Below, one piece after another: positions 8,718-17,433 of a stretch of DNA of 64,000 nt. A model generated the notes under the pieces. It saw only the letters and a program-made list of their open reading frames with translations. It was not told the DNA's origin and ran no database searches. Each line of letters starts with the position of its first letter. Position 1 is the stretch's first letter. A program made the translations under genes and the position numbers. Source of the DNA: Alistipes sp. (GTDB taxonomy: Bacteria; Bacteroidota; Bacteroidia; Bacteroidales; Rikenellaceae); assembly GCA_017504485.1 (NCBI GenBank), contig JAFVRC010000022.1, positions 1-64,000 of the forward strand. The letters run 5' to 3'.

Positions 8718-10028
8718 ATGAGAGTATTAATGTTTGGCTGGGAGTTTCCTCCGCACATTGCGGGTGGTCTCGGTACGGCCTGTTACGGAATGACTCGCGG
8801 ATTGGCTCGCAACGACGTAGATGTCACGTTTGTTATGCCTCGCGCCTCGGGCGATGAGGACGAGCGTTTTATCCGTGTGGTAAATGCTAGCGATGTCGAG
8901 ACCGTATTCGGCAAAGTCAGCACCGATGCTGCCGACATCATCGATAAGATGTCGTTCATACACATCGACTCAAACCTTGTGCCTTACCTTTCGCCGGAAG
9001 ATTATGCAAGCTACCACGACGAATTTGTAAAGACGGGCGAGAAACGTTGGGAGACTTCGGATATTTGGAGTCAGCGTTACACCTTCTCGGGCAAGTACGG
9101 AGCCAACCTCATGGAGGAGGTTGCTCGCTATGCCATCGTCGCAGCACAGGTAGCCAAAGATTTGGAGGGGCAGTTCGACGTTATCCACGCCCACGACTGG
9201 CTCACCTACTTCGCCGGCATCGCCGCCAAGCGAGTGTCGGGCAAGCCTCTCGTGGTGCATATGCACGCTACCTCTTTCGACCGCTCGTCGAGCGACAATA
9301 TCGACACACGCGTCTATGAGATTGAGCGTGCCGGTATGGCAGCCGCCGATAGGGTTATCGCCGTGTCGAACCTGACGCGCAATATCGTCATCGAGAAGTA
9401 CAATATTCCGGCCGAGAAGGTCGTGACCGTGCACAACGCCGTGCGTTTCGCCGAGAAGGAGAACGAGATGCCGGAGCGTGGCGTGAAGGACAAGATTGTA
9501 ACCTTCCTCGGTCGTATCACCTTCCAGAAGGGCCCTGACTACTTTGTCGAGGCTGCAGCGAAGGTCTTGAAGCGTGTGCCAAACGTGCGCTTCGTGATGG
9601 CCGGTTCGGGCGATATGATGAACCACGTCATCCGCCGCGTGGCACGCCTCGGCATTGCCGACCGCTTCCACTTCACGGGCTTCCTGAGGGGTGACGACGT
9701 GCACAAGATGTTCCAACTCTCGGATGTCTATATTATGCCATCCGTCTCGGAGCCATTCGGCATCTCGCCGTTGGAGGCCATGCGTGCCAACGTGCCTTCG
9801 ATTATCTCGAAGCAGTCGGGTGTGGCCGAGGTGTTGGACTACGCCGTGAAGGTCGATTACTGGGATGTGGATGCCATGGCAGATGCCATCTATGGTCTGA
9901 TTACCTACCCTGCCCTCTCGAAGATGTTCGCACAGAAGGGCCTGGAGGAGGTAACCAACCTCAAGTGGAACGATGCCGCCAAGAAGGTCAAGGCGGTTTA
10001 TGAGGATGCTATTGCATCGGCAAAATAA
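8718..10028 (+). CDS. GT4-type glycosyltransferase, glycogen synthase-like
   Basis: This 436-residue retaining GT-B glycosyltransferase starts MRVLMFGWEFPPHIAGGLGT; the GGLG loop is the sugar-nucleotide phosphate site. The second Rossmann domain has the E-x7-E pair E345/E353 (EPFGISPLE). An in-frame ATG at 8691 would overlap the debranching gene by 14 bases; I chose 8718 because the family N-terminus begins at MRVLMFGWE. Its position inside a glycogen operon argues for alpha-glucan synthesis or primer elongation, possibly with a different donor (ADP-glucose) from the GT3 enzyme upstream. The substrate cannot be read from the sequence. A GT4 enzyme for another glycoconjugate is possible but less likely here. 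Confidence 0.85.
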   Translation: MRVLMFGWEFPPHIAGGLGTACYGMTRGLARNDVDVTFVMPRASGDEDERFIRVVNASDVETVFGKVSTDAADIIDKMSFIHIDSNLVPYLSPEDYASYHDEFVKTGEKRWETSDIWSQRYTFSGKYGANLMEEVARYAIVAAQVAKDLEGQFDVIHAHDWLTYFAGIAAKRVSGKPLVVHMHATSFDRSSSDNIDTRVYEIERAGMAAADRVIAVSNLTRNIVIEKYNIPAEKVVTVHNAVRFAEKENEMPERGVKDKIVTFLGRITFQKGPDYFVEAAAKVLKRVPNVRFVMAGSGDMMNHVIRRVARLGIADRFHFTGFLRGDDVHKMFQLSDVYIMPSVSEPFGISPLEAMRANVPSIISKQSGVAEVLDYAVKVDYWDVDAMADAIYGLITYPALSKMFAQKGLEEVTNLKWNDAAKKVKAVYEDAIASAK

Positions 10029-10061
10029 CCGAATACAAGAAAAACAAAAACACACAAAAAT

Positions 10062-11267
10062 ATGAAAACAGTTTGTTTATATTTTCAGGTACATCAGCCT
10101 TGGCGACTGAAAACCTATCGCTTTTTCCACATCGGTAAGGATCACAACTACCTTGACGACCTGACCAACCGCGCCATCATGCAGAAAATTGCACGCGAGT
10201 GCTATCTGCCGATGAACGCTCTGCTCCTGAAGCTCATCAAGGAGAACAAGGGTGCCTTCCGCGTATCGTTCTCGCTGACGGGTACAGTTGTTGAGCAGTT
10301 CAAGACCTACGCTCCGGAGGTGCTCGATTCGTTCCGCGCACTTGTCGATACGGGCTGCGTAGAGCTACTCGCCGAGACCTACTCGCACTCGCTGGCCGCT
10401 CTCTCGTCGAAGGAGGACTTCAAGGAGCAGGTGAAGCGTCATACGGCAATGCTCAAGGCAGAGTTCGGCGTGAAGCCAAAGGCCTTCCGCAACACGGAGC
10501 TTATCTACTCGGACGAGATTGGCGAGATGGTGGGCGAGTTGGGCTTCAAGACAATGCTGGCCGAGGGCGCGAAGCACATCCTCGGATGGAAGTCGCCTGA
10601 TTTCGTATATGCCGGTGCGGCAGACCAGAGCCTGCGCCTCCTGCTGCGCAACTACAAACTCTCGGACGATATCGCTTTCCGCTTCTCGAATCAGGGCTGG
10701 GACGAGTACCCACTTACTGCCGACAAGTATGCCGGATGGCTCGCCGAGTCGAATGGCGAGGTTATCAACCTCTTTATGGACTACGAGACCTTTGGCGAGC
10801 ACCAGAAGGCCTCGACCGGCATCTTCGACTTTATGAAGAGTCTGCCAAAGGCCGTGCTTCGTCACGGCGACTTGCAGTTCGCCACCGTATCGGAAGCAGC
10901 CGCCAAGCACCAGCCGGTAGCCGTACTGCACTGCCCTCACGTTATGTCGTGGGCCGATGAGGAGCGCGACATCACCGCTTGGCTCGGCAACGACCTCCAG
11001 AATGAGGCCTTCGGCAAGCTCTACGCCATGAAGGAGAAGGTACGCTCGCTCAAGAGTGCCGACTTCGACTATGTGTGGAACTTCATGCAGACCTCGGACC
11101 ACTTCTACTATATGGCAACGAAGTGGCTCTCGGATGGCGACGTACACTCATACTTCAACCCTTACGGCTCATCGTATGAGGCATTCATTAACTATATGAA
11201 TGTCCTTTCGGACTTCCAGATTGAGGTCGAGAAGGCTTTGGCCGCCAAAAAGTCGCGCAAGAAGTAG
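10062..11267 (+). CDS. GH57 alpha-amylase-like enzyme
   Basis: This is a glycoside hydrolase family 57 protein of 401 residues. GH57 conserved regions are visible: HQP at 11-13, the segment ELLAETYSHSL at 101-111, the nucleophile E146 in AFRNTELIYSDE, and the acid/base D240 in FMDYETFGEHQ. The length fits the short alpha-amylase subgroup rather than GH57 branching enzymes, which are longer (over 500 residues). There is no signal peptide, so it would act on intracellular glycogen or maltodextrin as the last gene of the operon, 33 bases after the GT4 gene. A strong hairpin follows the stop. Exact specificity (amylase, 4-alpha-glucanotransferase or branching) is not decidable by reading. Confidence 0.9.
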   Translation: MKTVCLYFQVHQPWRLKTYRFFHIGKDHNYLDDLTNRAIMQKIARECYLPMNALLLKLIKENKGAFRVSFSLTGTVVEQFKTYAPEVLDSFRALVDTGCVELLAETYSHSLAALSSKEDFKEQVKRHTAMLKAEFGVKPKAFRNTELIYSDEIGEMVGELGFKTMLAEGAKHILGWKSPDFVYAGAADQSLRLLLRNYKLSDDIAFRFSNQGWDEYPLTADKYAGWLAESNGEVINLFMDYETFGEHQKASTGIFDFMKSLPKAVLRHGDLQFATVSEAAAKHQPVAVLHCPHVMSWADEERDITAWLGNDLQNEAFGKLYAMKEKVRSLKSADFDYVWNFMQTSDHFYYMATKWLSDGDVHSYFNPYGSSYEAFINYMNVLSDFQIEVEKALAAKKSRKK

Positions 11268-11290
11268 CAGGCTACGACTGCCAAACAACA

Positions 11291-11327
11291 AATTAGGGCG
11301 TGTTTCACATCGGAACACGCCCTAATT
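11291..11327. terminator. terminator between convergent glycogen operon and thioesterase
   Basis: A perfect 14-bp inverted repeat (AATTAGGGCGTGTT / AACACGCCCTAATT) has a 9-base loop and ends in TTGTT. It lies between two convergent operons and can serve both strands. Confidence 0.85.
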
Positions 11328-11346
11328 GTTGGATGTGTATAATAGG

Positions 11347-11826
11347 CTAAAATGCCGGAAGCTCCTCACCCTCGGTTTCGCAGCCGCACATTGCGGCAGG
11401 GGCATCCTTCGGCAGCAGGAAATAGACGCACGAAGCCTCGGTACACAACTCGCCATTACCATCGTAGAGTCGCCCCTCAACGTCTATAATATTGCGTCGC
11501 TGTCCCTTGACCGTGCCACGCAGCGTGAGTGGGCCGGCCGAGATATGCACGGGCTTGCGGTAGCGCAACTCCAAACGCGACGTAACGGCACCCGACTGCA
11601 ACTTACGCAGCACAACCCAGCCGCAGAGCTCATCGAGCAGCGTGGCCTGCACGCCGCCATGCACCGTGTCGAGCCAGCTGGCATACTCGCCATTCGGCGT
11701 CCAACGGCTCACGACCTCGTCGCCGTCCTCGTAGAACTCCATTCGCAACCCCTTATCGTGCGTAGGATCGCAACCGAAACAGTGGTAGCCCTCGATATCG
11801 AGGTACGGATTCTTCAACTTCTTCAT
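11347..11826 (-). CDS. hotdog-fold thioesterase (PaaI/4HBT family)
   Basis: A 159-residue hotdog protein. The central motif HGGVQATLLDE holds the HGG loop and the Asp/Glu of the 4HBT/PaaI active site, and the N-terminal CFGCDPTHDKGLRM block is typical of this subgroup. These enzymes hydrolyse acyl- or phenylacetyl-CoA thioesters; the substrate here is unknown. The C-terminal end (CGCETEGEELPAF) is an unusual short extension with two Cys. It is the last gene of the minus-strand batD-batE-recR-META cluster, 4 bases after the META lipoprotein gene, and is bounded by the 11291-11327 terminator. Confidence 0.85.
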   Translation of the reverse strand: MKKLKNPYLDIEGYHCFGCDPTHDKGLRMEFYEDGDEVVSRWTPNGEYASWLDTVHGGVQATLLDELCGWVVLRKLQSGAVTSRLELRYRKPVHISAGPLTLRGTVKGQRRNIIDVEGRLYDGNGELCTEASCVYFLLPKDAPAAMCGCETEGEELPAF

Positions 11827-11830
11827 CGCT

Positions 11831-12259
11831 CTATTTTTCGGGATTCGGAACAGCCTTGAATACAGCCTTTATAGAGCCGTCGTGCAGTAACATCAACAGG
11901 TCGTAGTCGATGTCATAATTGGTCGTAGCATCGAGCACACGGAGCATCGCCATCTCCAAATCCTCATTCTCGGGGCAGAGCATCTTTGTCGAGCCAAGGG
12001 CCGAAAAACGCAGGCTGCTCTTGCCATCGAGCACATACTGGCCGAGGAGACTGTTGCAAGCTCCGCGACCGCCGAGCGCACCCTCATTCAGGATGATGTT
12101 GAACGAGTCGTCGGGTAGCTGACGATCCACACCCTCCAACTGCACAAGGTGCCATACGGTACCCTCCAACGGCTTGGCGTTCTTATAACGCCAACGGCAC
12201 GACGAGCAGCAGCTACCAAGCAGCAGTGCCGTCACAAGAATCAATGTTAGTTTTCTCAT
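11831..12259 (-). CDS. META-domain (HslJ-like) lipoprotein
   Basis: A 142-residue protein from MRKLTLILVTALLLGSC, a lipoprotein signal with lipobox LGSC; a second Cys follows directly. The mature part matches the META/HslJ fold: EGTVWHLVQLEG, then GRGACNSLLGQY (the conserved G-x-x-x-CN of META domains), and STKMLCPENEDLEMAMLRVL. Family members are periplasmic or outer-membrane and are linked to stress or motility in other bacteria; the molecular role is not known. I chose 12259 over the in-frame ATG at 12307 because the longer form would overlap recR and hide the signal peptide. It lies between recR (25 bases) and the thioesterase gene (4 bases). Confidence 0.85.
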   Translation of the reverse strand: MRKLTLILVTALLLGSCCSSCRWRYKNAKPLEGTVWHLVQLEGVDRQLPDDSFNIILNEGALGGRGACNSLLGQYVLDGKSSLRFSALGSTKMLCPENEDLEMAMLRVLDATTNYDIDYDLLMLLHDGSIKAVFKAVPNPEK

Positions 12260-12284
12260 ATCTCTATATCTGTTTAGTGTAAGA

Positions 12285-12890
12285 CTATTGTCGGTCGGCC
12301 ACCTCACGACGATTCATCAACGCTTGCGTAATGGTGTGTTCATCGACATACTCCAACTCGTCGCCAAAGCCTATGCCACGAGCAATAGTCGTAATCTTGA
12401 CGTGCGGGAAGCGGCGCAACGAGTTCATCAGGTAGAAGAGTGTGGTCTCGCCCTCGACCGAGGCAGATATGGCTATTATCACCTCCTTGACCTCGCCCAG
12501 CGCGATTCGGTCAAGCAGCAGGTCGATGCGCAAGTCCGACGGGGCGATACCCTGCATGGGCGATATCACACCGCCCAAGACGCAGTATAGGCCGTTGTAT
12601 TGGTGGGTTTTCTCGATAGATAGAAGGTCCGACACCTGCTCGACAACGCAGAGCGTCGAGCGGTCGCGCATATGGTCGAGGCAAATGTCGCATACCTCGT
12701 TGTCCGACAAGTTGTTGCACTGTGCACATCGGCATATACGCGTGCGGAAGGCCGAGATACTATCGGTGAGCGACTCCACGTCGGGACGCTCCATCTTCAG
12801 TATATGCATCGCCAGGCGCAAGGCCGTGCGACGCCCCACACCCGGCAGGCGCGAGAGGTCATTGACTACGTTATCCAGCAATTTCGACAC
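12285..12890 (-). CDS. recR: recombination mediator RecR
   Basis: RecR, 201 residues, the normal length. The N-terminal helix-hairpin-helix (LSRLPGVGRRTALRLA) is followed by the C4 zinc finger CRCAQCNNLSDNEVCDIC at about 53-70. Then comes the Toprim domain starting LCVVEQVSDLLSIE with YNGLYCVLGGVISPM, and the C-terminal Walker B-like tail with IARGIGFGDELEYVD. RecR loads RecA at gaps with RecO/RecF. It sits 18 bases downstream of batE and upstream of the META lipoprotein; this company looks like operon convenience rather than shared function. Confidence 0.97.
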   Translation of the reverse strand: MSKLLDNVVNDLSRLPGVGRRTALRLAMHILKMERPDVESLTDSISAFRTRICRCAQCNNLSDNEVCDICLDHMRDRSTLCVVEQVSDLLSIEKTHQYNGLYCVLGGVISPMQGIAPSDLRIDLLLDRIALGEVKEVIIAISASVEGETTLFYLMNSLRRFPHVKITTIARGIGFGDELEYVDEHTITQALMNRREVADRQ

Positions 12891-12908
12891 GGCAATCCTC
12901 CTCTCCTC

Positions 12909-13685
12909 TTAAATCTGCTCGACGGAGCGGCTCTCAATCCACCCCTTCTTTCCGTCGGCAATCACAATCTCATACCAGCCATCCACTTCGGCAAGTATGC
13001 GCAGTTTCGTGCCCTCGTGCAGCACAAAGAGGTCGGTTGCCGAGCGGTCGGGCGAACTCTTGACCGAGATGGCCGACGACATCACCACCGCCTCCTCGCG
13101 CGAAAGTATGTCGTTACGCTCGGCCACAGCAAACGAGGTGGCTGCGACAAAGAGCAACACCATCACCACGCCTCCATAAAATCCCACCTTGCGCACCACA
13201 AGCCTCCGACCGAGCAGGAAGAGCAGCACCATCACGAGCAGCAGAGCCGCCGCAACCAATGAGAGGATGCTCCACGCCGTGCAGCTCATCGAGTTTTGGA
13301 GAGCCCGCACCCACGTCCTGACAAAGAACTCGGGCACGGCCGTTATACGATCCTTGGTCTGCGCCTCGGCCAACGCGAGATTGTGCTTCACGTCCTCATT
13401 CGACGGAGCGAGGCGTTGCGCCCTATTGTAGTGGAGGATAGCACGCCCCATATTACCCAACTTGAAGTAGGCATTACCGAGGTTATAGTGCAGTTTGAGC
13501 GAGTATTCGCCACCATCGGCTATCGCTTGATACTCCTCGGCAGCACGCGCATAATCGCCATCCACATAGGCTTGTTGCGCACGCTCCCACCGCGCCATCG
13601 AGGAGAGCGAGTCGCTCTGCGCCGAGGCAGCGGCAAGACATAGTAGCGCAAAGGCTGTTGCTAGTATATATCGAATATTTCTCAT
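12909..13685 (-). CDS. batE: BatE-like TPR/SH3 membrane protein
   Basis: A 258-residue protein with an N-terminal signal peptide (MRNIRYILATAFALLCLAAASA). Two to three TPR repeats follow (about 30-110, including YNLGNAYFKLGNMGRAILHYN). Two membrane helices lie at about 140-160 and 168-188, and a C-terminal bacterial SH3 domain covers about 200-258 (ISVKSSPDRSATDLFVLHEG). This is the Bacteroides aerotolerance BatE architecture. It follows batD by 4 bases, the order seen in complete bat operons. In Bacteroides the Bat proteins are proposed to form an envelope complex with BatA/BatB; those genes and the MoxR ATPase are not in this window. Confidence 0.87.
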   Translation of the reverse strand: MRNIRYILATAFALLCLAAASAQSDSLSSMARWERAQQAYVDGDYARAAEEYQAIADGGEYSLKLHYNLGNAYFKLGNMGRAILHYNRAQRLAPSNEDVKHNLALAEAQTKDRITAVPEFFVRTWVRALQNSMSCTAWSILSLVAAALLLVMVLLFLLGRRLVVRKVGFYGGVVMVLLFVAATSFAVAERNDILSREEAVVMSSAISVKSSPDRSATDLFVLHEGTKLRILAEVDGWYEIVIADGKKGWIESRSVEQI

Positions 13686-13689
13686 ACGG

Positions 13690-15498
13690 CTATCTTTTGA
13701 TTACCGACTCTATCTGCGAGACTATCTCTATTCCGTCGGCGTATATATCACTCATCTGCGCCGAGGCAATAGGCGAGTACTGCGCCTCCTCGCACTGCGA
13801 AATTATGGCGATGATGCGCTCGGCCTCGGCCTCCGCACCACGACGCACCAGCTCCTCGCTGACCGACTCCTTCGTCAGGTCGGCCACCGGAATGTTGAAA
13901 CGGTCGGCGAGGTATCCCCACAGCGCCCGCAAAATCTCCTCGTAGAAGGCTCGGCGGTCCTCCTCCTGCATATACTTCGCTGCCTTGCGGAAGCGTTGCA
14001 CGGCGACTCTATTGGCCCTGCGGCCGCGCACCAGCACCACATTGCTTCTATCTCGCAACATCTTGCGCACCACAAAGTATGCGACTATAGCCAACACCAC
14101 AAGCAGAGCCAGCAGCGCGAAGTAAAGAGGCGACAACACAAGAGGTGCTACACGACTGCGCAACATCGGTGTACCGAGCATTATGAAACGGATGTCGCTG
14201 CCGAGCAGACGCACATCCTCGCGCTTAACACCCACGGTTGAAGGGGCTGCCTGCTGGGCCGCCGAGGTATCGGGCCGCACGAGAATATCGAGCGGCTCGG
14301 CACGCAACGTGCAGTAGCGCTGTGTCTCGGTGTCGAAATAGGAGAACTCGACAGGCTCGATATGGTACTCGCCCTCGGCACGGGCGATAAACGGGTAGTC
14401 GAATTGGCGGTAGCCGATGCTTCCCGACCTCGAATTTTCAATCTTCTCGCTACTCTTTACATCGTACAGCTCGAAGGAGGCCGGAAGGTTAAGCTTCGGC
14501 GCCTGCACGAAGCTTAGGTTGCCGGAGCCCGAAATCTTCAGCGTGAGTGTCACGGCCGAATTGGCCGCCACGTCAGTCGAGGATACTTTTTGCGACATCG
14601 TATAACGCCCCACAGCACCTGCAAACGAGGCGGGAGCACCCGCCGGCAACTCCTTGACCTGCAACTTCACAGCCGGGGAGTGTAGCGCACGACGCACGTT
14701 ATACACCTCGTGACCCATATCGAAGAACGGATGGAAGCCTCTGCGCGAGGTCTGCACCATCACCTGTGCAACAATCGTTATCTCGGCAGGCTCGATGGTG
14801 ATAACACCACTCTGCTGCGGATAGAGCAGATATTCGGCCAAATTATAGACCTCATAGACCTTGCCGTTGTAGTTCTCGCGGAACGGGCCCTGCTCAACAT
14901 CGAGCTGCTGGCTCCAGAAACCACCGAATGACGGCATCTTCGCACCCTCCGAGCCTGCGATATTCACGCGGCTGTAGAGCTTGACCATCGCACGCAGCGG
15001 CTCACCCTTATAGACCGTCTGCCGCGAGAGCGAGAGCCTCAAAAGCAGGTCATCCTCGCCAATCTGGTTCGAAGCACCGGCTTCGCCACCCTGTGCCTGC
15101 GAGCTGCCCTTATTCTCGCGCACCTCAACGGCCATCGGGCTTGTCGAGTAGTTGCGCCCCTTGACCGCAATGGTCGCCGCACCTATCGTAAAGTTGCCAC
15201 TCTGGCGCGGCAGCAGAACGTAGGTTATCGTATAGCTCTCGCTACGCGTAGTCTTGCCGTTGATAATCTGTATCGACGAGCCTGTCGATACGGCCGGGCC
15301 GGCCACTACATCGAAGTTGTCGAATGACGGCGGCACGAAAGAGTTGTCGTCGGGCTTTGCCGAGAGCACAAACTCTACCCTTACGGCCTCGCCCACCGCC
15401 GCTATCATCGGGAGGTTAGCCGTGAAGGTCACCTCCTCGGCAGCACGCACCGAGCAGAGGGCACAAAGCGCCACGAGCAACATCGCTATCTTCTTCAT
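13690..15498 (-). CDS. batD: BatD (Bacteroides aerotolerance D) envelope protein
   Basis: A 602-residue protein from MKKIAMLLVALCALCSVRA, a clear signal peptide (an ATG four codons upstream at 15510 is possible). The large periplasmic part holds repeated immunoglobulin-like modules: FTANLPMIAAVGEAVRVEF, SESYTITYVLLPRQSGNFTI, and later YDVKSSEKIENS and FDYPFIARAEGEYHIEPVEF. A single membrane helix (about VLSPLYFALLALLVVLAIVAYFVV) precedes a cytoplasmic helical tail of about 120 residues. This is the BatD layout. It is directly followed by batE. Its function in aerotolerance is known genetically only. The upstream neighbour is fumarase rather than batA/B/C. Confidence 0.87.
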   Translation of the reverse strand: MKKIAMLLVALCALCSVRAAEEVTFTANLPMIAAVGEAVRVEFVLSAKPDDNSFVPPSFDNFDVVAGPAVSTGSSIQIINGKTTRSESYTITYVLLPRQSGNFTIGAATIAVKGRNYSTSPMAVEVRENKGSSQAQGGEAGASNQIGEDDLLLRLSLSRQTVYKGEPLRAMVKLYSRVNIAGSEGAKMPSFGGFWSQQLDVEQGPFRENYNGKVYEVYNLAEYLLYPQQSGVITIEPAEITIVAQVMVQTSRRGFHPFFDMGHEVYNVRRALHSPAVKLQVKELPAGAPASFAGAVGRYTMSQKVSSTDVAANSAVTLTLKISGSGNLSFVQAPKLNLPASFELYDVKSSEKIENSRSGSIGYRQFDYPFIARAEGEYHIEPVEFSYFDTETQRYCTLRAEPLDILVRPDTSAAQQAAPSTVGVKREDVRLLGSDIRFIMLGTPMLRSRVAPLVLSPLYFALLALLVVLAIVAYFVVRKMLRDRSNVVLVRGRRANRVAVQRFRKAAKYMQEEDRRAFYEEILRALWGYLADRFNIPVADLTKESVSEELVRRGAEAEAERIIAIISQCEEAQYSPIASAQMSDIYADGIEIVSQIESVIKR

Positions 15499-15547
15499 AA
15501 ATGTTTGCATACAAACACCTAACGCAAATTTTTATCTTTTATTGCCA

Positions 15548-15574
15548 GAGTAGGTGGTAGTCAGCCACCTACTC
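15548..15574. terminator. hairpin between fumarase and batD
   Basis: A perfect 10-bp stem (GAGTAGGTGG / CCACCTACTC) with a 7-base loop sits 48 bases after the fumarase stop and 37 before the batD start. There is no T-tract; it is probably a 3' end or attenuator. Confidence 0.6.
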
Positions 15575-15621
15575 CGAAACTGCCGGGAATGGTCAACAGC
15601 TACCCGGAACGATTTTGATTT

Positions 15622-17235
15622 TTAGTGGGCAAATTCGGCGAAGAAATCGTTACCCTTATCATCCACGATGATGAAGGCAGGGAAGTTCTCGACATAAATC
15701 TTGCGCACAGCCTCCATACCGAGCTCCGGAAAATCGACAACCTCGACGCTCTTGATAGAGTTCTTGGCGAGGATGGCCGCAGGACCACCGATAGAGCCGA
15801 GGTAGAAGCCACCGTTGGCCTGACAAGCGTCGGTCACAGCCTTCGAGCGGTTGCCCTTGGCAACCATAACCATCGAGCCGCCATTCTTCTGGAACAAATC
15901 AACGTAAGGGTCCATACGACCGGCTGTCGTAGGGCCAAACGAGCCCGAAGCCATGCCTGCAGGAGTCTTGGCAGGGCCTGCGTAATACACAGGGTGATTT
16001 TTGAAGTACTCCGGCATAGGCTTACCCTCGTCGAGCATCTGCTTGATGCGTGCGTGTGCGATATCGCGGGCAACGATGAGCGTACCCTTAAGGTTGAGGC
16101 GCGTCTTAATCGGATACTTCGTGAGAATCTCGCGCACCTTGTCCATACCCTCGTCGAGGTCGATATCCACGGCCGGCGACATGGCAGGAGCCTCGGCCGG
16201 AAGGAAGCGTGCAGGGTTCTTCTCGAGCTGCTCGAGGAAGATACCCTCCGGCGTAATCTTTGCCTTGATATTACGGTCGGCCGAGCAGCTTACGCCTATG
16301 GCCACAGGGCACGAAGCGGCGTGACGCGGAGCGCGGATTACACGCACGTCGTGAACGAGGTACTTACCACCGAACTGTGCGCCGATACCCATCTCTTGAC
16401 AAATCTTGAGAACCTTATCTTCCCACTCCAAGTCGCGGAAGCAGCGGCCACCCTCGTTGCCCGATGTAGGAAGCTCGTCGAGATAGCCCGCCGAAGCCTT
16501 CTTCACCGTAGCAAGACACATCTCGGCCGACGTACCGCCGATACATACGGCAAGATGGTACGGTGGGCAAGCCGACGTACCAAGATCCTTGATGTGCTCC
16601 TTGAAGAACTTTATGAGCGACTCCTCGTTGAGCAGGGCCTTGGTCTGCTGATAAAGGAATGTCTTGTTGGCCGAGCCACCACCTTTGGTGATGAAAAGGA
16701 ACTCGTACTCCATACCCGGATGACCGCCATAGATATCAATCTGTGCCGGAAGGTTAGAACCCGTGTTGTGCTCATCGGTCATCGTGATAGGCACCACCTG
16801 CGAGTAGCGGAGGTTACGCTCCTTGTACGTTTCGTACACACCACGCGTGATGCACTCGGCATCATCCACACCCGTATAAACATCTTCGCCCTTGTGAGCC
16901 ACGCAGATTGCCGTACCCGTATCCTGGCAGGTTGGCAACTCGCCCTCGGCCGCTACGACCGAGTTCATAAGCATCGTATAGGCCACGAACTTATCGTTGT
17001 CGGTAGCCTCCGCATCGTCGAGAATGTTGCGCAGCTTCTGCAAATGCGAGGCACGCAGATAGAACGACACGTCCTCGTATGCCGCCTTCGAGAGCAGCTC
17101 GAGACCCTTCGGATCGACCTTCAAAATCTTACGACCGTCGCACTCGACGACCTTCACATAATCCTTCGTCAAAAGACGATACTCGGTGTTGTCGCGCTCG
17201 ATTGGGAGCGGCTCCTGGTAGATAAACTCAGCCAT
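15622..17235 (-). CDS. class I fumarate hydratase (iron-sulfur)
   Basis: Class I, oxygen-sensitive fumarase of 537 residues, close to the usual 540-550 of the FumA/FumB type. It interconverts fumarate and malate with a [4Fe-4S] cluster. Likely cluster cysteines are C103 (PTCQDTG), C223 (SACPPYH) and C317 (GVSCSADR), placed as in E. coli FumA. The C-terminal beta domain carries [21 protein letters not shown] and [12 protein letters not shown]. In a fumarate-respiring or succinate-producing gut Bacteroidales it fits with PEP carboxykinase at the window start in the reductive branch to succinate. It is monocistronic by its own promoter (17311-17340) and following hairpin. Confidence 0.95.
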   Translation of the reverse strand: MAEFIYQEPLPIERDNTEYRLLTKDYVKVVECDGRKILKVDPKGLELLSKAAYEDVSFYLRASHLQKLRNILDDAEATDNDKFVAYTMLMNSVVAAEGELPTCQDTGTAICVAHKGEDVYTGVDDAECITRGVYETYKERNLRYSQVVPITMTDEHNTGSNLPAQIDIYGGHPGMEYEFLFITKGGGSANKTFLYQQTKALLNEESLIKFFKEHIKDLGTSACPPYHLAVCIGGTSAEMCLATVKKASAGYLDELPTSGNEGGRCFRDLEWEDKVLKICQEMGIGAQFGGKYLVHDVRVIRAPRHAASCPVAIGVSCSADRNIKAKITPEGIFLEQLEKNPARFLPAEAPAMSPAVDIDLDEGMDKVREILTKYPIKTRLNLKGTLIVARDIAHARIKQMLDEGKPMPEYFKNHPVYYAGPAKTPAGMASGSFGPTTAGRMDPYVDLFQKNGGSMVMVAKGNRSKAVTDACQANGGFYLGSIGGPAAILAKNSIKSVEVVDFPELGMEAVRKIYVENFPAFIIVDDKGNDFFAEFAH

Positions 17236-17310
17236 CTGTAAAATGTTTTATGTGGTTTATTAAATGTTTGTTTTCTTGCCGTTTTGTTTGTATGCAACGC
17301 ATACAATCGA

Positions 17311-17340
17311 CAAAATTACAAAAAATATGCGAAAAAACAA
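17311..17340 (-). promoter_or_regulatory. fumarase promoter
   Basis: On the minus strand, TTG at 17340-17338, a 19-bp spacer and TAATTTTG (17318-17311) match the Bacteroidetes -33/-7 pattern. The leader would be about 70 nt. Confidence 0.7.
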
Positions 17341-17377
17341 CACGTGCCCCACCTTTTTGCCGCACGATGTACGCAAG

Positions 17378-17407
17378 CGAGGTCGGCTGATTTCGTAGCC
17401 GACCTCG
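17378..17407. terminator. terminator downstream of clpB
   Basis: An 11-bp perfect stem (CGAGGTCGGCT / AGCCGACCTCG) with an 8-base loop lies 27 bases beyond the clpB stop. Confidence 0.75.
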
Positions 17408-17433
17408 TACGAGTTGAACAAAGAGTGCTGATT

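Noticed and set aside
10062-11267. GH57 as glycogen branching enzyme
   Set aside because: Length of about 400 residues and motif order fit the amylase subgroup; known GH57 branching enzymes are longer. Kept as a possibility only.
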